Notes under the pieces: model-generated
What the model was told of the DNA's origin: nothing
The model's database searches: none
What the model saw: only the letters and a program-made list of their open reading frames with translations
In this document: positions 1 to 15,643 of the stretch, in pieces
Layout: each line of letters opens with the position of its first letter
How positions within the stretch are numbered: position 1 is the first letter of the stretch
Assembly: GCF_030161575.1 (NCBI RefSeq)
Contig: NZ_BSUL01000001.1
Coordinates: 372,001-436,000, forward strand
DNA from: Arenivirga flava
GTDB lineage: Bacteria > Actinomycetota > Actinomycetes > Actinomycetales > Microbacteriaceae
Direction of reading: 5' to 3'
DNA length: 64,000 nt
Position numbers and translations under genes: made by a program

Positions 1-2668
<2,668 letters not shown>

Positions 2669-2799
2669 CATATACATCAGTATTCTGCTGAGTGTTCGCG
2701 TCCACTTTGTGGTTCTCGATAGACGGTCGAGAACTGCGACCCAGCCACCACAGGCTCGATCTGTGGGAGGTTGGCCGTATAGACTGAAATATCAATAGT

Positions 2800-2916
2800 G
2801 TTTCGGCGGCCATAGCGCGAGGGAAACGCCCGGTTACATTCCGAACCCGGAAGCTAAGACTCGCAGCGCCGATGGTACTGCAGGGGGACCCTGTGGGAGA
2901 GTAGGACACCGCCGGA
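2800..2916 (+). rRNA. 5S ribosomal RNA
   Basis: The 117-base segment starts gtttcggcggccatagcg and ends gtaggacaccgccggac. The two ends pair to form the 5S helix I. The internal ccgaacccggaagctaag and cgccgatggtactgc blocks are standard for bacterial 5S. It lies about 130 bases after the 23S gene, as expected for the last gene of an rRNA operon. Confidence 0.95.
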
Positions 2917-2927
2917 CTTCTTTTGTG

Positions 2928-2958
2928 AAATGGCCACCCAGCAATGGGTGGCCATTTT
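2928..2958 (+). terminator. rRNA operon terminator
   Basis: A perfect 13-bp inverted repeat (aaatggccaccca / tgggtggccattt) with a four-base gcaa loop follows the 5S gene by 11 bases and ends in a short T run. It is a strong intrinsic terminator and separates the rRNA operon from the protein gene downstream. Confidence 0.85.
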
Positions 2959-2999
2959 GCGTTTAACCGTCCGTGACAGGACGCAGAGAGGAAGCCACC

Positions 3000-5348
3000 G
3001 TGAGCGACGCCAACGGTTCCAACGACGCGCGCGAGGGTCGCCCCGCGCGCAAGCCCGACACCCGGCGCGACGACCAGAGCGGTCCGCGCCGCGGCGGGCC
3101 CCGTGACGGCGAGCGCCGTCCGTTCAACGGCGGCGATCGCCGCGACGGCGAGCGTCGTGAGGGTGGCTCCGGCCAGCGGCGCGACGGGGGATTCCGTCCA
3201 CAGAGTGACGGCGAGCGTCGCCCCTACAACGGCGATCGCCGCGAGGGCGGGTACGGACAGCGGCGTGATGGCGATCGCGGTCCGCGCCGCGATGCCGGCT
3301 TCCGCCCTCAGCGCGACGGTGAGCGTCGCCCGTTCGACGGCGACCGTCGCGAGAGTGGGTTCCGTTCCCAGCGCGACGGTGAGCGGCGTCCATTCAACGG
3401 GAACCGTCGTGAGGGCGGTTACGGCCAGCGTCGCGACGGCGACGACCGTGGGCCCCGCCGTGATGGCGGTTTCCGCGGGCAGCACGATGGCGAGCGACGC
3501 TCGTACAACGGCGGTGAGCGTCGCGAGGGCGGCTTCCGTCCCCAGCGCGACGGCGACCGCCGACCTTATCAGGGTGGCCCTCGGGACGGCGGCTACGGTC
3601 AGCGTCGTGATGGCGACGAGCGGGGTCCCCGCCGCGACGGCGAGCGTCGCCCCTACAACGGCGACCGCCGCGAGGGCGGTTACGATCAGCGCCGCAACGA
3701 TGACCGCGGACCTCGCCGCGAGGGCGGTTTCCGCCCGCAGGGCGATGGTGAGCGTCGTTCGTTCAATGGCGGGGACCGTCGCGAGGGCGGTTTCCGTCCC
3801 CAGCGCGACGGCGAGCGTCGTCCGTACAACGGGGGCGACCGTCGTGAGGGTGGCTACGGTCAGCGTCGCGAGGGCGGCTCACGTCCGCAGCGCGACGGTG
3901 AGCGTCGCCCGTTCGACGGTGGCGAGCGTCGCGAGGGTGGCTCACGCCCGCAGCGCGAAGGCGAGCGCCGGCCGTACAACGGGGGCGACCGTCGTGAGGG
4001 CGGCTACGGCCAGCGACGTGACGGCGACGAGCGCGGCGGCTACCGCCGCGACGGCGAGCGCAACGGCGCCGGGGGCCGCGGGGGAGACCCGCGACCGTAC
4101 CGCGGCGGTGCCGAGCGGGAGGTCGAGGACCGCGATCCGTTCAACACCCGGTCGGTGCGCGAGCGCCACGAGGACCCCTTCGTGCCGTCGGACGTCGAGG
4201 CGCGTCACCTCGACAAGGCCGCGCGCATCGAGCTGAAGACGCTGAGCAAGGACAACGCGGACGATGTCGCGAAGCACCTGGTGCTCGCAGGTCGGCACAT
4301 CGAGGAGGACCCGGAGCTGGCGCACCGCCACGCGCTCTCGGCCGCGCGTCGCGCAGGCCGCATCGCGGTCGTGCGCGAGACGCTCGCGATCACCGCGTAC
4401 GCCACGGGCGACTACGCGCTGGCGCTGCGCGAGCTGCGCACCTACCGGCGCATCTCGGGCAGCAACGAGCAGCTGCCCCTGATGGTCGACAGCGAGCGGG
4501 GACTCGAGCGCCCGGACCGTGCGCTCGAGCTCGGTCGCTCCGTCGACCGCGAGACGCTGACCGTGCCCACGCGCGTCGAGCTCGCGATCGCGATGTCCGG
4601 CGCTCGCCTCGACCAGGGGCAGCCCGATCTCGCGCTGGCCGAGCTCGAGATCCCGCAGCTCGATCCCGAGCGCGCCTACAGCTGGAGCCCGGCCCTCTTC
4701 GGCGCCTACGCGACGGTGCTCGAGGAGCTCGGACGCGACGCCGACGCCGAACGCTGGGTGGCCCTCGCCGAGCGCGCCGCCCGCGCGCTGCAGGACGAGG
4801 TCGGCGACGAGACCATCGAGATCATCGATGTGCAGATCGACGACGACGAGGCCGCGCTGCTCGACGACGAGACCGGCGTGCGCATCCAGGTCCCGCAGGA
4901 GCCCGAGGTCGGGACCGACGTCGACGAGGACGAGGAGGACGATCGCGTCGAGGACGCGGACGCTCCGGTCGAGATCGTCGAGGACATCGACGGCTCGGCG
5001 GCGCCCGAGCCGGCCGACGGTTCGTCGGATGTCGTCGCGGGCGCCGTCGCGCACGCCGACCCGAGCCCGTTGAGCTTCGAGGACGACGTCCGCGCGGAGG
5101 TCGAGCAGCTGCTCGCCGAGGACAAGCAGCCCGATGCGCTGGACGCGCTCGTCGCTGCGGCGATCGCCGGGTCCGCATCCGCTGCGAACCCCGATGCGGT
5201 CGAGACGCCGGTCGAGGGGGACGCGTCGGACGCGGACGCAGAGCCCGCGCCGATCGGGAAGAAGCGCGCGGCGAAGAAGGCTGCGCCGAAGCGGACCGAG
5301 GAGGGCGAGTCGGATGGCGTGGTGGAGTCGGAGCCGCAGGGTGACTGA
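3000..5348 (+). CDS. RG-rich repeat protein with helical TPR-like C-terminal domain
   Basis: The protein has about 782 residues. Residues 20-370 are an almost uninterrupted run of short repeats built from RRDG, GERRP, YNGDRREGG and GFRPQ units, very rich in Arg, Gly, Asp and Glu. Residues 390-600 form a helical region with paired Ala/Leu-rich helices resembling TPR motifs. An acidic Asp/Glu-rich stretch follows, and the end is Lys/Ala-rich (GKKRAAKKAAPK). I chose the GTG at 3000 because gagaggaag precedes it at good spacing; an in-frame GTG at 2973 has no such site. RG-rich tracts often bind RNA, and the gene directly follows the rRNA operon, so a ribosome- or RNA-linked role is a reasonable inference. 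I recognise no named family. Relatives in Microbacteriaceae tend to carry arbitrary names, so I give no function. Confidence 0.85.
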   Translation: MSDANGSNDAREGRPARKPDTRRDDQSGPRRGGPRDGERRPFNGGDRRDGERREGGSGQRRDGGFRPQSDGERRPYNGDRREGGYGQRRDGDRGPRRDAGFRPQRDGERRPFDGDRRESGFRSQRDGERRPFNGNRREGGYGQRRDGDDRGPRRDGGFRGQHDGERRSYNGGERREGGFRPQRDGDRRPYQGGPRDGGYGQRRDGDERGPRRDGERRPYNGDRREGGYDQRRNDDRGPRREGGFRPQGDGERRSFNGGDRREGGFRPQRDGERRPYNGGDRREGGYGQRREGGSRPQRDGERRPFDGGERREGGSRPQREGERRPYNGGDRREGGYGQRRDGDERGGYRRDGERNGAGGRGGDPRPYRGGAEREVEDRDPFNTRSVRERHEDPFVPSDVEARHLDKAARIELKTLSKDNADDVAKHLVLAGRHIEEDPELAHRHALSAARRAGRIAVVRETLAITAYATGDYALALRELRTYRRISGSNEQLPLMVDSERGLERPDRALELGRSVDRETLTVPTRVELAIAMSGARLDQGQPDLALAELEIPQLDPERAYSWSPALFGAYATVLEELGRDADAERWVALAERAARALQDEVGDETIEIIDVQIDDDEAALLDDETGVRIQVPQEPEVGTDVDEDEEDDRVEDADAPVEIVEDIDGSAAPEPADGSSDVVAGAVAHADPSPLSFEDDVRAEVEQLLAEDKQPDALDALVAAAIAGSASAANPDAVETPVEGDASDADAEPAPIGKKRAAKKAAPKRTEEGESDGVVESEPQGD
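3090..4060 (+). repeat. degenerate tandem repeats encoding RG-rich units
   Basis: Within the gene at 3000-5348, units containing cgcgacggcgagcgtcg-like blocks recur dozens of times with spacing of roughly 36-60 bases, separated by variants of the ggcgg(t/c)tacgg and ttccgtccccag blocks. The DNA identity between units is high enough that slippage and unequal crossing-over should change the copy number, so the repeat number is expected to vary between strains and is a likely place for assembly error. Confidence 0.75.
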
Positions 5349-6345
5349 GCCCACGGCGACACCGCTCGACGGCGTCTCCCTGGTGCTGGCCGACCTTGAC
5401 GGTGTCGTCTACAAGGGACCGGGGGCGATCCCGCACGCCGTGGACGCCCTCATCCGCTCGGGTGAGACGCACCGCGTCGCGTACATCACCAACAACGCGG
5501 CCCGTACCGCGGCGTCGGTGGCCGAGCACCTGGCGGGCTTCGGTCTGCCGGTCACCGCCGACGACGTGGTGACCTCGCCGCAGGCGGCCGTGAAGCTGCT
5601 GCTCGACATCGTGCCCGTCGGCTCGCTGATCCTGGTGGTCGGTGGGGAGGGGCTCGTGCACGAGCTCGAGCTCGCCGGCTACCGCGTGACGCGATCCGCC
5701 GAGGACCAACCGGACGCGGTGGTGCAGGGCTTCCATCCGACCGTGGGCTGGGAGCAGCTGGCCGAGGCGTCCTACGCGCTGCACACGGGCATCCCGTGGG
5801 TGGCGACGAACACCGACTGGTCGATCCCGCAGGCACGCGGCATCGCACCGGGCAACGGCACGCTCGTCGCCGCGGTGCACAGCGCGGTCGCCCGGCTGCC
5901 CGTGTTCGCCGGCAAGCCCGAGGTGCCGATCTTCGAGGCGGCCTTCGAGCGCTTCGGCACGCGGGAGGCGCTGTTCATCGGCGACCGCCTCGACACCGAC
6001 ATCCTGGGCGCGCGGCGGGCGGGCATCCCATCCGCTCTCGTGCTCACGGGCGTCGACCAGGCGAAGCAGGTGCTCGCCGCGCGCGAGGAGGAGCGGCCGA
6101 CGTTCATCCTCGGCGACCTGCGCGAGCTGCACGAGCCGTACCCGGCGGTGCAGCGCACCATCGGCAAGGACGGCGCCCACACGGTGACCGTGCGCGGTGC
6201 GACCGTGCGCCTGGCCGGGCACGTGCTGAGCATCGTCGAGGCGGGGGAGCACCGCATCGACCTGCTGCGCGCCGGCGCCGCGGCCATCTGGGACTCGGGG
6301 CTGCAGATCTACGGCCTCGACGTGGCCGAGGGGCTCTACGCCTGA
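5341..6345 (+). CDS. HAD-superfamily (IIA) sugar-phosphate phosphatase
   Basis: The 334-residue protein carries the HAD motif I DLDGVVYKG near its N-terminus (nucleophile Asp and the +2 acid/base Asp), motif II YITNNA, and motif III/IV GDRLDTDILGARRAG. These fit subclass IIA phosphatases of the NagD/p-nitrophenyl phosphatase type, which act on small phosphorylated metabolites in the cytoplasm. The chosen GTG at 5341 overlaps the end of the preceding gene by eight bases, so the two are probably co-translated. The substrate cannot be read from sequence. The C-terminal 80 residues after the HAD core are an extension common in actinobacterial members. Confidence 0.88.
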   Translation: MTEPTATPLDGVSLVLADLDGVVYKGPGAIPHAVDALIRSGETHRVAYITNNAARTAASVAEHLAGFGLPVTADDVVTSPQAAVKLLLDIVPVGSLILVVGGEGLVHELELAGYRVTRSAEDQPDAVVQGFHPTVGWEQLAEASYALHTGIPWVATNTDWSIPQARGIAPGNGTLVAAVHSAVARLPVFAGKPEVPIFEAAFERFGTREALFIGDRLDTDILGARRAGIPSALVLTGVDQAKQVLAAREEERPTFILGDLRELHEPYPAVQRTIGKDGAHTVTVRGATVRLAGHVLSIVEAGEHRIDLLRAGAAAIWDSGLQIYGLDVAEGLYA

Positions 6346-6346
6346 G

Positions 6347-6352
6347 TACGGT
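6347..6352 (+). promoter_or_regulatory. -10 box (TACGGT) for a leaderless gene
   Basis: TACGGT fits the actinobacterial TANNNT -10 consensus and ends exactly six bases before the ATG at 6359. This spacing places the transcription start at or next to the start codon. There is no Shine-Dalgarno sequence. Confidence 0.5.
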
Positions 6353-6358
6353 GACGGC

Positions 6359-6532
6359 ATGAGCGACGAGCGAGCGGATGCGGACCGTCCGGTTCCCGAG
6401 CGGAGCGGAGCGGATGAGGGCGACGCCCTCGTCTCGCGCGTGCGGCTGATCGAGGAGCGGCCGATCGAGGAGCGCGCCGAGGCGTTCGCGCAGCTGCACG
6501 ACGAGCTGCAGCGGGAGCTCGAGGGGCGGTGA
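6359..6532 (+). CDS. small hypothetical protein (57 aa)
   Basis: This short frame begins with ATG right behind a leaderless-type -10 box and encodes 57 charged residues. The first half is disordered-looking (MSDERADADRPVPERSGADE). The second half, VRLIEERPIEERAEAFAQLH followed by DELQREL, should form an amphipathic helix. Many actinobacterial genomes have a similar small protein between the HAD phosphatase and tlyA, and the location supports that. The function is unknown. It may form a complex with a neighbour, but nothing in the sequence shows it. Confidence 0.7.
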   Translation: MSDERADADRPVPERSGADEGDALVSRVRLIEERPIEERAEAFAQLHDELQRELEGR

Positions 6533-6545
6533 GCGGGCCGGCGGC

Positions 6546-7403
6546 CTACTCCGCGTCCCAGAGCTCCCGGTAGAAGCGCATCCGCTCGTCGTCGAAGGGC
6601 ACGCCGTAGCCGGCGACGAGCGCGCGCTCCCAGCCGGGCCCGTAGTTCCACTCCGTGCTGCGCGCCGCGACGGCGATGTCGGCCCAGCGGTCGGCGATGC
6701 CGAGGGCGCCGAGGTCGACGTGGCCGGCACCGGTGCCGTCCTCCGCGAGCAGCGTGTTGGGCGCGCAGGCGTCGCCGTGGCAGACGACGAGGCGGTCGAC
6801 GGGCGGTGCCTCCGCGAAGCGCGGCGCGACATCCGGCGGTGCGAGCCGCAGCCGCTGCTCGACGGACCAGTCGTAGGGGCAGCGCTCGACGTCGAAGCTC
6901 TCGTGCAGCCGGCGCAGCTCCCGGCCGATCGCCGGGACGGCCACCTCCGGCCTGGCGAGCCAGACCGGGTCGACGGCGCTGCGTCCCGGCAGGGCCGCGG
7001 TGACCAGCCACTCGCCGCGGCCGTCGGCTCCGTGCTCGAGCACGCGGGGGACGGTGGTCGGGTGATCGTCGTCATCCGGCCCCTCCGCGCCGATGCCGTC
7101 GAGCCGGGCCGCGACGATGCGAGCGGCGACCTCGTCGGGCTCCGCGGGATGCTCGGCGGCGGCGGCGCCGCGGCGCAGCGCGAGTTCCCGGGAGGCCCAG
7201 CGCAGACGCTCCTCCTCGAGCGCGAGGGCGGGCAGCCGTGTGCCCGGGGGCTGCCACTTGAGGTAGGCGTCCTCGTCGGGCAGGCGCACGGTGACGCCGT
7301 CGAGCGCGTTGACCCAGACCGCCTCGGCCGGGCGGCCGGCCAGCAGCGCCGCGAGCGGCTCCGGGAACTCGTAGGAGGGCTCGGGCGCTCGGGCGGTGAA
7401 CAT
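6546..7403 (-). CDS. aminoglycoside 3'-phosphotransferase-like kinase
   Basis: The 285-residue protein has the APH catalytic loop VVCHGDACAPNTLL (catalytic Asp, then Asn) and the metal-binding HVDLGALGIADRWADIA segment. It ends FYRELWD, matching the order and spacing of APH(3') enzymes (HGDxCxPN, then G-x-D-x-G-R-x-G-x-A-D-R-x-x-D). The N-terminal part DGVTVRLPDEDAYLKW is the nucleotide-binding lobe, with the ATP-binding Lys. It is opposite in orientation to its neighbours and sits between the small gene at 6359 and tlyA. Chromosomal actinobacterial members are often not resistance genes, so the substrate and any drug phenotype remain open. A weak CAGGAT box lies six bases before the ATG. Confidence 0.85.
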   Translation of the reverse strand: MFTARAPEPSYEFPEPLAALLAGRPAEAVWVNALDGVTVRLPDEDAYLKWQPPGTRLPALALEEERLRWASRELALRRGAAAAEHPAEPDEVAARIVAARLDGIGAEGPDDDDHPTTVPRVLEHGADGRGEWLVTAALPGRSAVDPVWLARPEVAVPAIGRELRRLHESFDVERCPYDWSVEQRLRLAPPDVAPRFAEAPPVDRLVVCHGDACAPNTLLAEDGTGAGHVDLGALGIADRWADIAVAARSTEWNYGPGWERALVAGYGVPFDDERMRFYRELWDAE

Positions 7404-7450
7404 GCGCTCATCCTGCCGCGCCCGTCCCCGCGGCGCCGCAGGCTCGCCCC

Positions 7451-7456
7451 TATCGT
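7451..7456 (+). promoter_or_regulatory. -10 box (TATCGT) for leaderless tlyA
   Basis: TATCGT matches TANNNT and ends six bases (ggacgg) before the tlyA ATG at 7463, with no ribosome binding site in between. This is the layout of leaderless actinobacterial genes. Confidence 0.5.
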
Positions 7457-7462
7457 GGACGG

Positions 7463-8269
7463 ATGCACTCCTCCCGACTCGACGCCGCCCTCGTCGAACG
7501 CGGCCTCGCCCGGTCGCGCAGCCACGCCGCGCAGCTGCTCGAGCGCGGCCTCGTGACCCTCGACGGGCGCCCGGTCGTCAAGGCCTCGACGAAGGTGACC
7601 CTGCTGCAGCAGGTGGGCGTGCGCGAGCTCGACGGCTACGTCGGCCGTGCGGCCTACAAGCTGCTCGCCGCCCTCGACGCGTGGAGCGATCTGCGCGTCG
7701 ACGGGCGCGAGGCGCTCGACCTGGGCGCCTCGACCGGCGGCTTCACCCAGGTGCTGCTGGAGCGCGGCGCGAGCCGCGTGGTCGCGCTCGACGTGGGCCA
7801 CGGGCAGCTGGCGCCGAGCATCCGCTCCGACCACCGCGTCGACGTCGTGGAGGGCTTCAACGCCCGCGACCTCAGCCGCGAGTCGCTCGGCGCAGCGGCA
7901 GGCCGCACCGTGCGGCCGCAGGTCGTCGTGGCCGACCTCTCCTTCATCTCGTTGAGCCACGTGCTGCCGCCGGCGGCCGCGACGGTCGGCGAGGGCGCCG
8001 ACTGGGTGGTGCTCGTCAAGCCGCAGTTCGAGGTGGGCAGGGGCGGCGTGCGCGAGGGCATCGTGCGCGACCCCGCGCTGCGCGAGGACGCGCTGACCGC
8101 GGTGCTCTGGGCGGCCTGGGACGTCGGGCTGCGAGCGGCCGGTCTGCTGCCCTCCCCGATCCTGGGAGGGGCTGGGAACCACGAGTACCTGCTGCGTCTG
8201 CGCTCCGGAGAGGGCGCCGATCCGACAGAATGGAGGGACCGCGTGCACGAGCTGTGCGCGGCCCCGTGA
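7463..8269 (+). CDS. tlyA: TlyA-family 2'-O-ribose rRNA methyltransferase
   Basis: The 268-residue protein starts with an S4 RNA-binding domain (residues 1-60; LDAALVERGLARSRSHAAQL then GLVTLDGRPV). An FtsJ/RrmJ-like Rossmann methyltransferase follows, with the SAM-binding motif DLGASTGGFT, the acidic VALDVGHGQL strand end, and a KPQFEVGRGG motif containing the catalytic Lys. TlyA methylates cytidine 2'-OH groups in 16S and 23S rRNA, and its loss gives capreomycin resistance in mycobacteria. Length and domain order are standard. It is the first gene of a run with nadK and recN, an arrangement also seen in Mycobacterium and Bacillus. Confidence 0.94.
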   Translation: MHSSRLDAALVERGLARSRSHAAQLLERGLVTLDGRPVVKASTKVTLLQQVGVRELDGYVGRAAYKLLAALDAWSDLRVDGREALDLGASTGGFTQVLLERGASRVVALDVGHGQLAPSIRSDHRVDVVEGFNARDLSRESLGAAAGRTVRPQVVVADLSFISLSHVLPPAAATVGEGADWVVLVKPQFEVGRGGVREGIVRDPALREDALTAVLWAAWDVGLRAAGLLPSPILGGAGNHEYLLRLRSGEGADPTEWRDRVHELCAAP

Positions 8270-8341
8270 CGACCTCCCGCATCCGATCCTCGACCGCCGC
8301 GCGTCGCCGTGCTGCGTGATCGACGGCGACCGGACGGGCGG

Positions 8342-9309
8342 ATGACCGACGAGAGGACGGCGCCCGTGGCGACCATCGCGCAACCCGAGCAGCCGCGTCG
8401 GATCCTGCTCGTCTCGCACACCGGCCGCCAGGATGCGATCTCGGCCGCGCTGCAGGCCATCGAGGAGCTGCGCGCAGCAGGTGTCGAGGCGGTGCTGCCG
8501 CGATCGGAGTACGAGGACCTGCGCGCTGCCGCCGGCGACATCGGACCGGTCGAGGTGCTCGACGAGCAGGTGTCGGCGCACGGGCTGGAGCTCGCCATGG
8601 TGCTCGGCGGCGACGGCACGATCCTGCGCGCGGCCGAGCTGGTCCGCGAGGCGCAGGTGCCCCTGCTGGGCGTGAACCTCGGCCACGTCGGCTTCCTCGC
8701 CGAGGCCGAGCGCGACAGCCTCGCCGAGACCATCGCCCGAGCCCTCGCCCGCGACTACCGGGTGGAGGAGCGGATGGCGGTCGACGTGCGCGTCGTCGAC
8801 GGCGAGCGGGAGGTCTTCCGCACCTGGGCGCTCAACGAGGCGACCGTCGAGAAGGCGAGCCGCGAACGGATGCTCGAGCTGGTGCTGGAGGTCGACGGGC
8901 ACCCGCTCTCCAACTTCGGCGCCGACGGCGTCGTCATGGCCACGCCGACGGGTTCGACGGCCTACTCCTTCTCCGCGGGCGGGCCGGTCGTCTGGCCGAC
9001 CGTCGAGGCGCTGCTGTTCGTGCCGCTGAGCCCGCACGCGCTCTTCGCGCGGCCGCTCGTGGTCGGCCGCGACTCGGTGCTCGCCGTCGAGGTGCAGCGC
9101 CGCACCGACGGGCACGGCGTGCTCTGGTGCGACGGCCGCCGCACGCACGAGCTGCGCCCCGGCGCGCGCGTCGAGGTGCGCCGCTCGCCGGTGCCCGTCC
9201 GCCTCGCGCGCCTGGCGGTGGGGGAGTTCACCGACCGCCTCGTGCGCAAGTTCGACCTGCCCGTGACCGGCTGGCGCGGACCCGCGACCGAGACGGAGGA
9301 ACCGCACGC

Positions 9310-9313
<4 letters not shown>
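8342..9313 (+). CDS. nadK: NAD kinase
   Basis: NAD kinase phosphorylates NAD to NADP. The 323-residue protein shows the diagnostic GGDGTILRA motif, the NEATVEKAS motif that contacts NAD, and the glycine-rich TPTGSTAYSFSAGGP segment. I start at the ATG at 8342 and not the in-frame GTG at 8309, because the homologous part begins later and the 8309 start would overlap less typical sequence. The stop overlaps the recN ATG (ATGA at 9310-9313), so recN is translationally coupled. Confidence 0.94.
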
Positions 9314-13402
<4,089 letters not shown>

Positions 13403-13439
13403 TCGCGGTGCGCCGGGCCGAGCGGATGCGCGCAGCGGC

Positions 13440-14387
13440 ATGAGCGCGCCCGCGGACGACCCGGCACCGGCCGCGCCGGCACCGGTCGCGCTCGATCCGG
13501 ACGCTGAGCGCTTCCTGCGCCACCTCGCGATCGAGCGCGGGCGCAGCGCCAACACGCTCGCGGCCTACCGCCGCGACCTGCTCGCCTACGCCGCGCACCT
13601 GGACGGGCTGCCGGCCGCACGCGCGACGCCCGAGCACGTGCAGGGCTTCGTGCGCGGACTGCGGGACCGCGGGCTCGGCGCGACGAGCGCCGCCCGCATG
13701 CTCTCGGCGGTGCGCGGCCTGCACCGCTTCCTCGTGGAGGAGGGGGTCGCCGCGACCGATCCGGCGCACGACGCGAGGCCGCCGAAGCCGCCGAGCCGGC
13801 TGCCGCATCCGATCGCCCTCGAGCAGATCGAGGCGCTGATCGCGGCCTGCTCCGGCGACGACCCGGTGCGCCTGCGCGATCGCGCCGTGATCGAGCTGCT
13901 CTACGCCACGGGCGCGCGCGTCTCGGAGGCGACCGGGCTGGGCGTCGACGACCTGCTGGGGGAGGACGGCCGCGAGGCGGACGTGCTGCGGCTGCTCGGC
14001 AAGGGCGCCAAGCAGCGGTTGGTGCCGCTCGGCCGCTACGCCCGTGAGGCGGTGGGTGCGTACCTCGTGCGCGGTCGTCCGGCGCTGTCGTCGAGGGGTC
14101 GGGCGACCCCGGCGCTGTTCCTGGGTGCCCGCGGCGGCCGACTCGGCCGGCAGGGGGTCTGGGATCTGCTGCGCGGCGCCGCGGGGCGGGCGGGCCTCGA
14201 CGTCGAGCTCTCGCCGCACACCCTGCGGCACAGCTTCGCGACGCACCTGCTCGAGGGAGGCGCCGACGTGCGCGTCGTGCAGGAGCTGCTCGGGCACGCC
14301 TCGGTGGCGACGACGCAGATCTACACGCTCGTCACGGCCGACGCGCTCCGCGACATGTACACGACGGCCCATCCCCGCGCCCGGTGA
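13440..14387 (+). CDS. xerD: site-specific tyrosine recombinase XerD
   Basis: The protein has 315 residues. An N-terminal SAM-like core-binding domain ([20 protein letters not shown]) is followed by the catalytic domain with the catalytic Arg in [27 protein letters not shown] (His and Arg), [14 protein letters not shown] (His and the nucleophile Tyr). It acts with XerC at dif to resolve chromosome dimers. The genomic place next to pyrG, parA and scpAB shows it is the housekeeping enzyme and not a phage integrase. A weak 5-bp C/G hairpin lies just after its stop (14392-14406). Confidence 0.93.
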   Translation: MSAPADDPAPAAPAPVALDPDAERFLRHLAIERGRSANTLAAYRRDLLAYAAHLDGLPAARATPEHVQGFVRGLRDRGLGATSAARMLSAVRGLHRFLVEEGVAATDPAHDARPPKPPSRLPHPIALEQIEALIAACSGDDPVRLRDRAVIELLYATGARVSEATGLGVDDLLGEDGREADVLRLLGKGAKQRLVPLGRYAREAVGAYLVRGRPALSSRGRATPALFLGARGGRLGRQGVWDLLRGAAGRAGLDVELSPHTLRHSFATHLLEGGADVRVVQELLGHASVATTQIYTLVTADALRDMYTTAHPRAR

Positions 14388-14818
14388 CGTTCCCCCAGTT
14401 CGGGGGCTCAGTGCCGTGTTACGCGCTTCACGGCGACAGATGTCGGCTAACTGAGGTTCGCCCGACCGAATTGTTGCGCTCCGAGTGGGGCGGTCGACCC
14501 AGTTGTGGCGTTATATAGAGGGGTGCGGTCGTCCACGGCCGTTCGCATGGAAGCGCAGGAGACGAATCAGAGGCGTCGCGCGACCTACCGGGGAGGACGT
14601 CCCGGGGCGGCGAATCTGGAAGGGACCCAGCCAGCGCCGCCCCAGGGACTGCCACCGTCCTGCTCCTCAGCGCACCGCATCCGCTCGCGCAGCGTGGCAG
14701 TCGATCGACGGAGCACGGCGCGGGGGCTCGAGTCCAGAGCGATCCATCCGCCGACCCGATGGGCGAAGGCGGCGGCGAAACCGCCGAGCCGGGTCGATGG
14801 CGGGTGCTGCCGCCTCGG
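14388..14818 (+). other. intergenic region between xerD and parA
   Basis: About 430 bases with no gene I can support. A small hairpin (ccccc / ggggg) follows xerD at 14392-14406. An AT-rich block gttatatagag (about 14510-14520) looks like a promoter -10 element, but no good -35 is at the right distance. One exact copy of the recurring 9-mer GCATCCGCT is at 14677-14685. Open frames here have no homologous look and no ribosome binding site. I see no parS-like 16-mer. Confidence 0.5.
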
Positions 14819-14824
14819 TAGACT
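14819..14824 (+). promoter_or_regulatory. -10 box (TAGACT) for leaderless parA
   Basis: TAGACT fits TANNNT and ends six bases (gacggg) before the parA ATG at 14831. There is no ribosome binding site. Confidence 0.5.
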
Positions 14825-14830
14825 GACGGG

Positions 14831-15643
14831 ATGACGGAGTTCCCTGCGCCTGCGCCCCTGCGTTCCCACGGCCCGGCCAGGATCATCGCCCTGTGCAATC
14901 AGAAGGGCGGCGTGGGCAAGACCACGACCAGCATCAACCTCGGCGCCGCGCTGGCCGAGTACGGCCGCAAGGTGCTCGCGATCGATTTCGACCCGCAGGG
15001 CGCGCTCTCCGCCGGCCTCGGGGTGCAGACGCACGACGTGCCGACCATCTACGACCTGCTCTCCGGCGGCAGCAAAGACGTGCTCGGCGCGATCCAGACG
15101 ACGGGCGTGCCGAACCTCGACGTCATCCCGGCCAACATCGACCTCTCCGCCGCGGAGGTGCACCTCGTCAACGAGGTCGCCCGCGAGCAGATCCTCGCGC
15201 GGGTGCTGCGCGACGTGCGCGACCGCTACGACCTCATCCTCATCGACTGCCAGCCCTCGCTGGGCCTGCTGACGGTGAACGCGCTCACCGCGGCGCACGG
15301 CGTGCTCATCCCGCTCGAGGCGGAGTACTTCGCGCTGCGCGGCGTCGCGCTGCTCGTCGAGACCATCGAGAAGGTGCAGGACCGCCTGAACCCGGCGATC
15401 ACCCTCGACGGCATCCTCGTCACCATGTACGACCCCCGCACGCTGCACTCGCGCGAGGTCTACGACCGCGTGCGCGAGGCCTTCGGCGAGCGGGTGCTCG
15501 AGAGCGTGATCTCCCGCACGGTCAAGTTCCCCGACGCCACCGTGGCCGCCGCCCCCATCACGAGCTTCGCCCCGAACCACCCCGCGGCCGAGGCCTACCG
15601 CAGCATGGCGAGGGAGCTGATCGCGCGTGGCGCGGTCGCCTGA
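14831..15643 (+). CDS. ParA-family ATPase next to scpAB
   Basis: The 270-residue protein has the deviant Walker A motif NQKGGVGKTTTSINLG with the signature Lys, the switch I segment DFDPQGALSAGLG, and LILIDCQPSLGLLTVNAL as Walker B/switch II. It belongs to the ParA/Soj group of partition ATPases. It is not beside parB and lacks a nearby parS, so it is the second, orphan ParA that lies upstream of scpA in many Actinobacteria and probably works with condensin in chromosome organisation. The stop overlaps the scpA start, so the genes are coupled. Confidence 0.92.
   Translation: MTEFPAPAPLRSHGPARIIALCNQKGGVGKTTTSINLGAALAEYGRKVLAIDFDPQGALSAGLGVQTHDVPTIYDLLSGGSKDVLGAIQTTGVPNLDVIPANIDLSAAEVHLVNEVAREQILARVLRDVRDRYDLILIDCQPSLGLLTVNALTAAHGVLIPLEAEYFALRGVALLVETIEKVQDRLNPAITLDGILVTMYDPRTLHSREVYDRVREAFGERVLESVISRTVKFPDATVAAAPITSFAPNHPAAEAYRSMARELIARGAVA

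Noticed and set aside
13440..14387. XerD as a phage or island integrase
   Set aside because: Its place between the Nudix gene and parA-scpAB is conserved in actinobacterial chromosomes, and the motifs are of the housekeeping type.
14485..14834. ORFs of 109-113 residues between xerD and parA
   Set aside because: Their composition is Arg/Ser/Ala-rich as in chance frames, they overlap the parA promoter, and they have no start signal.
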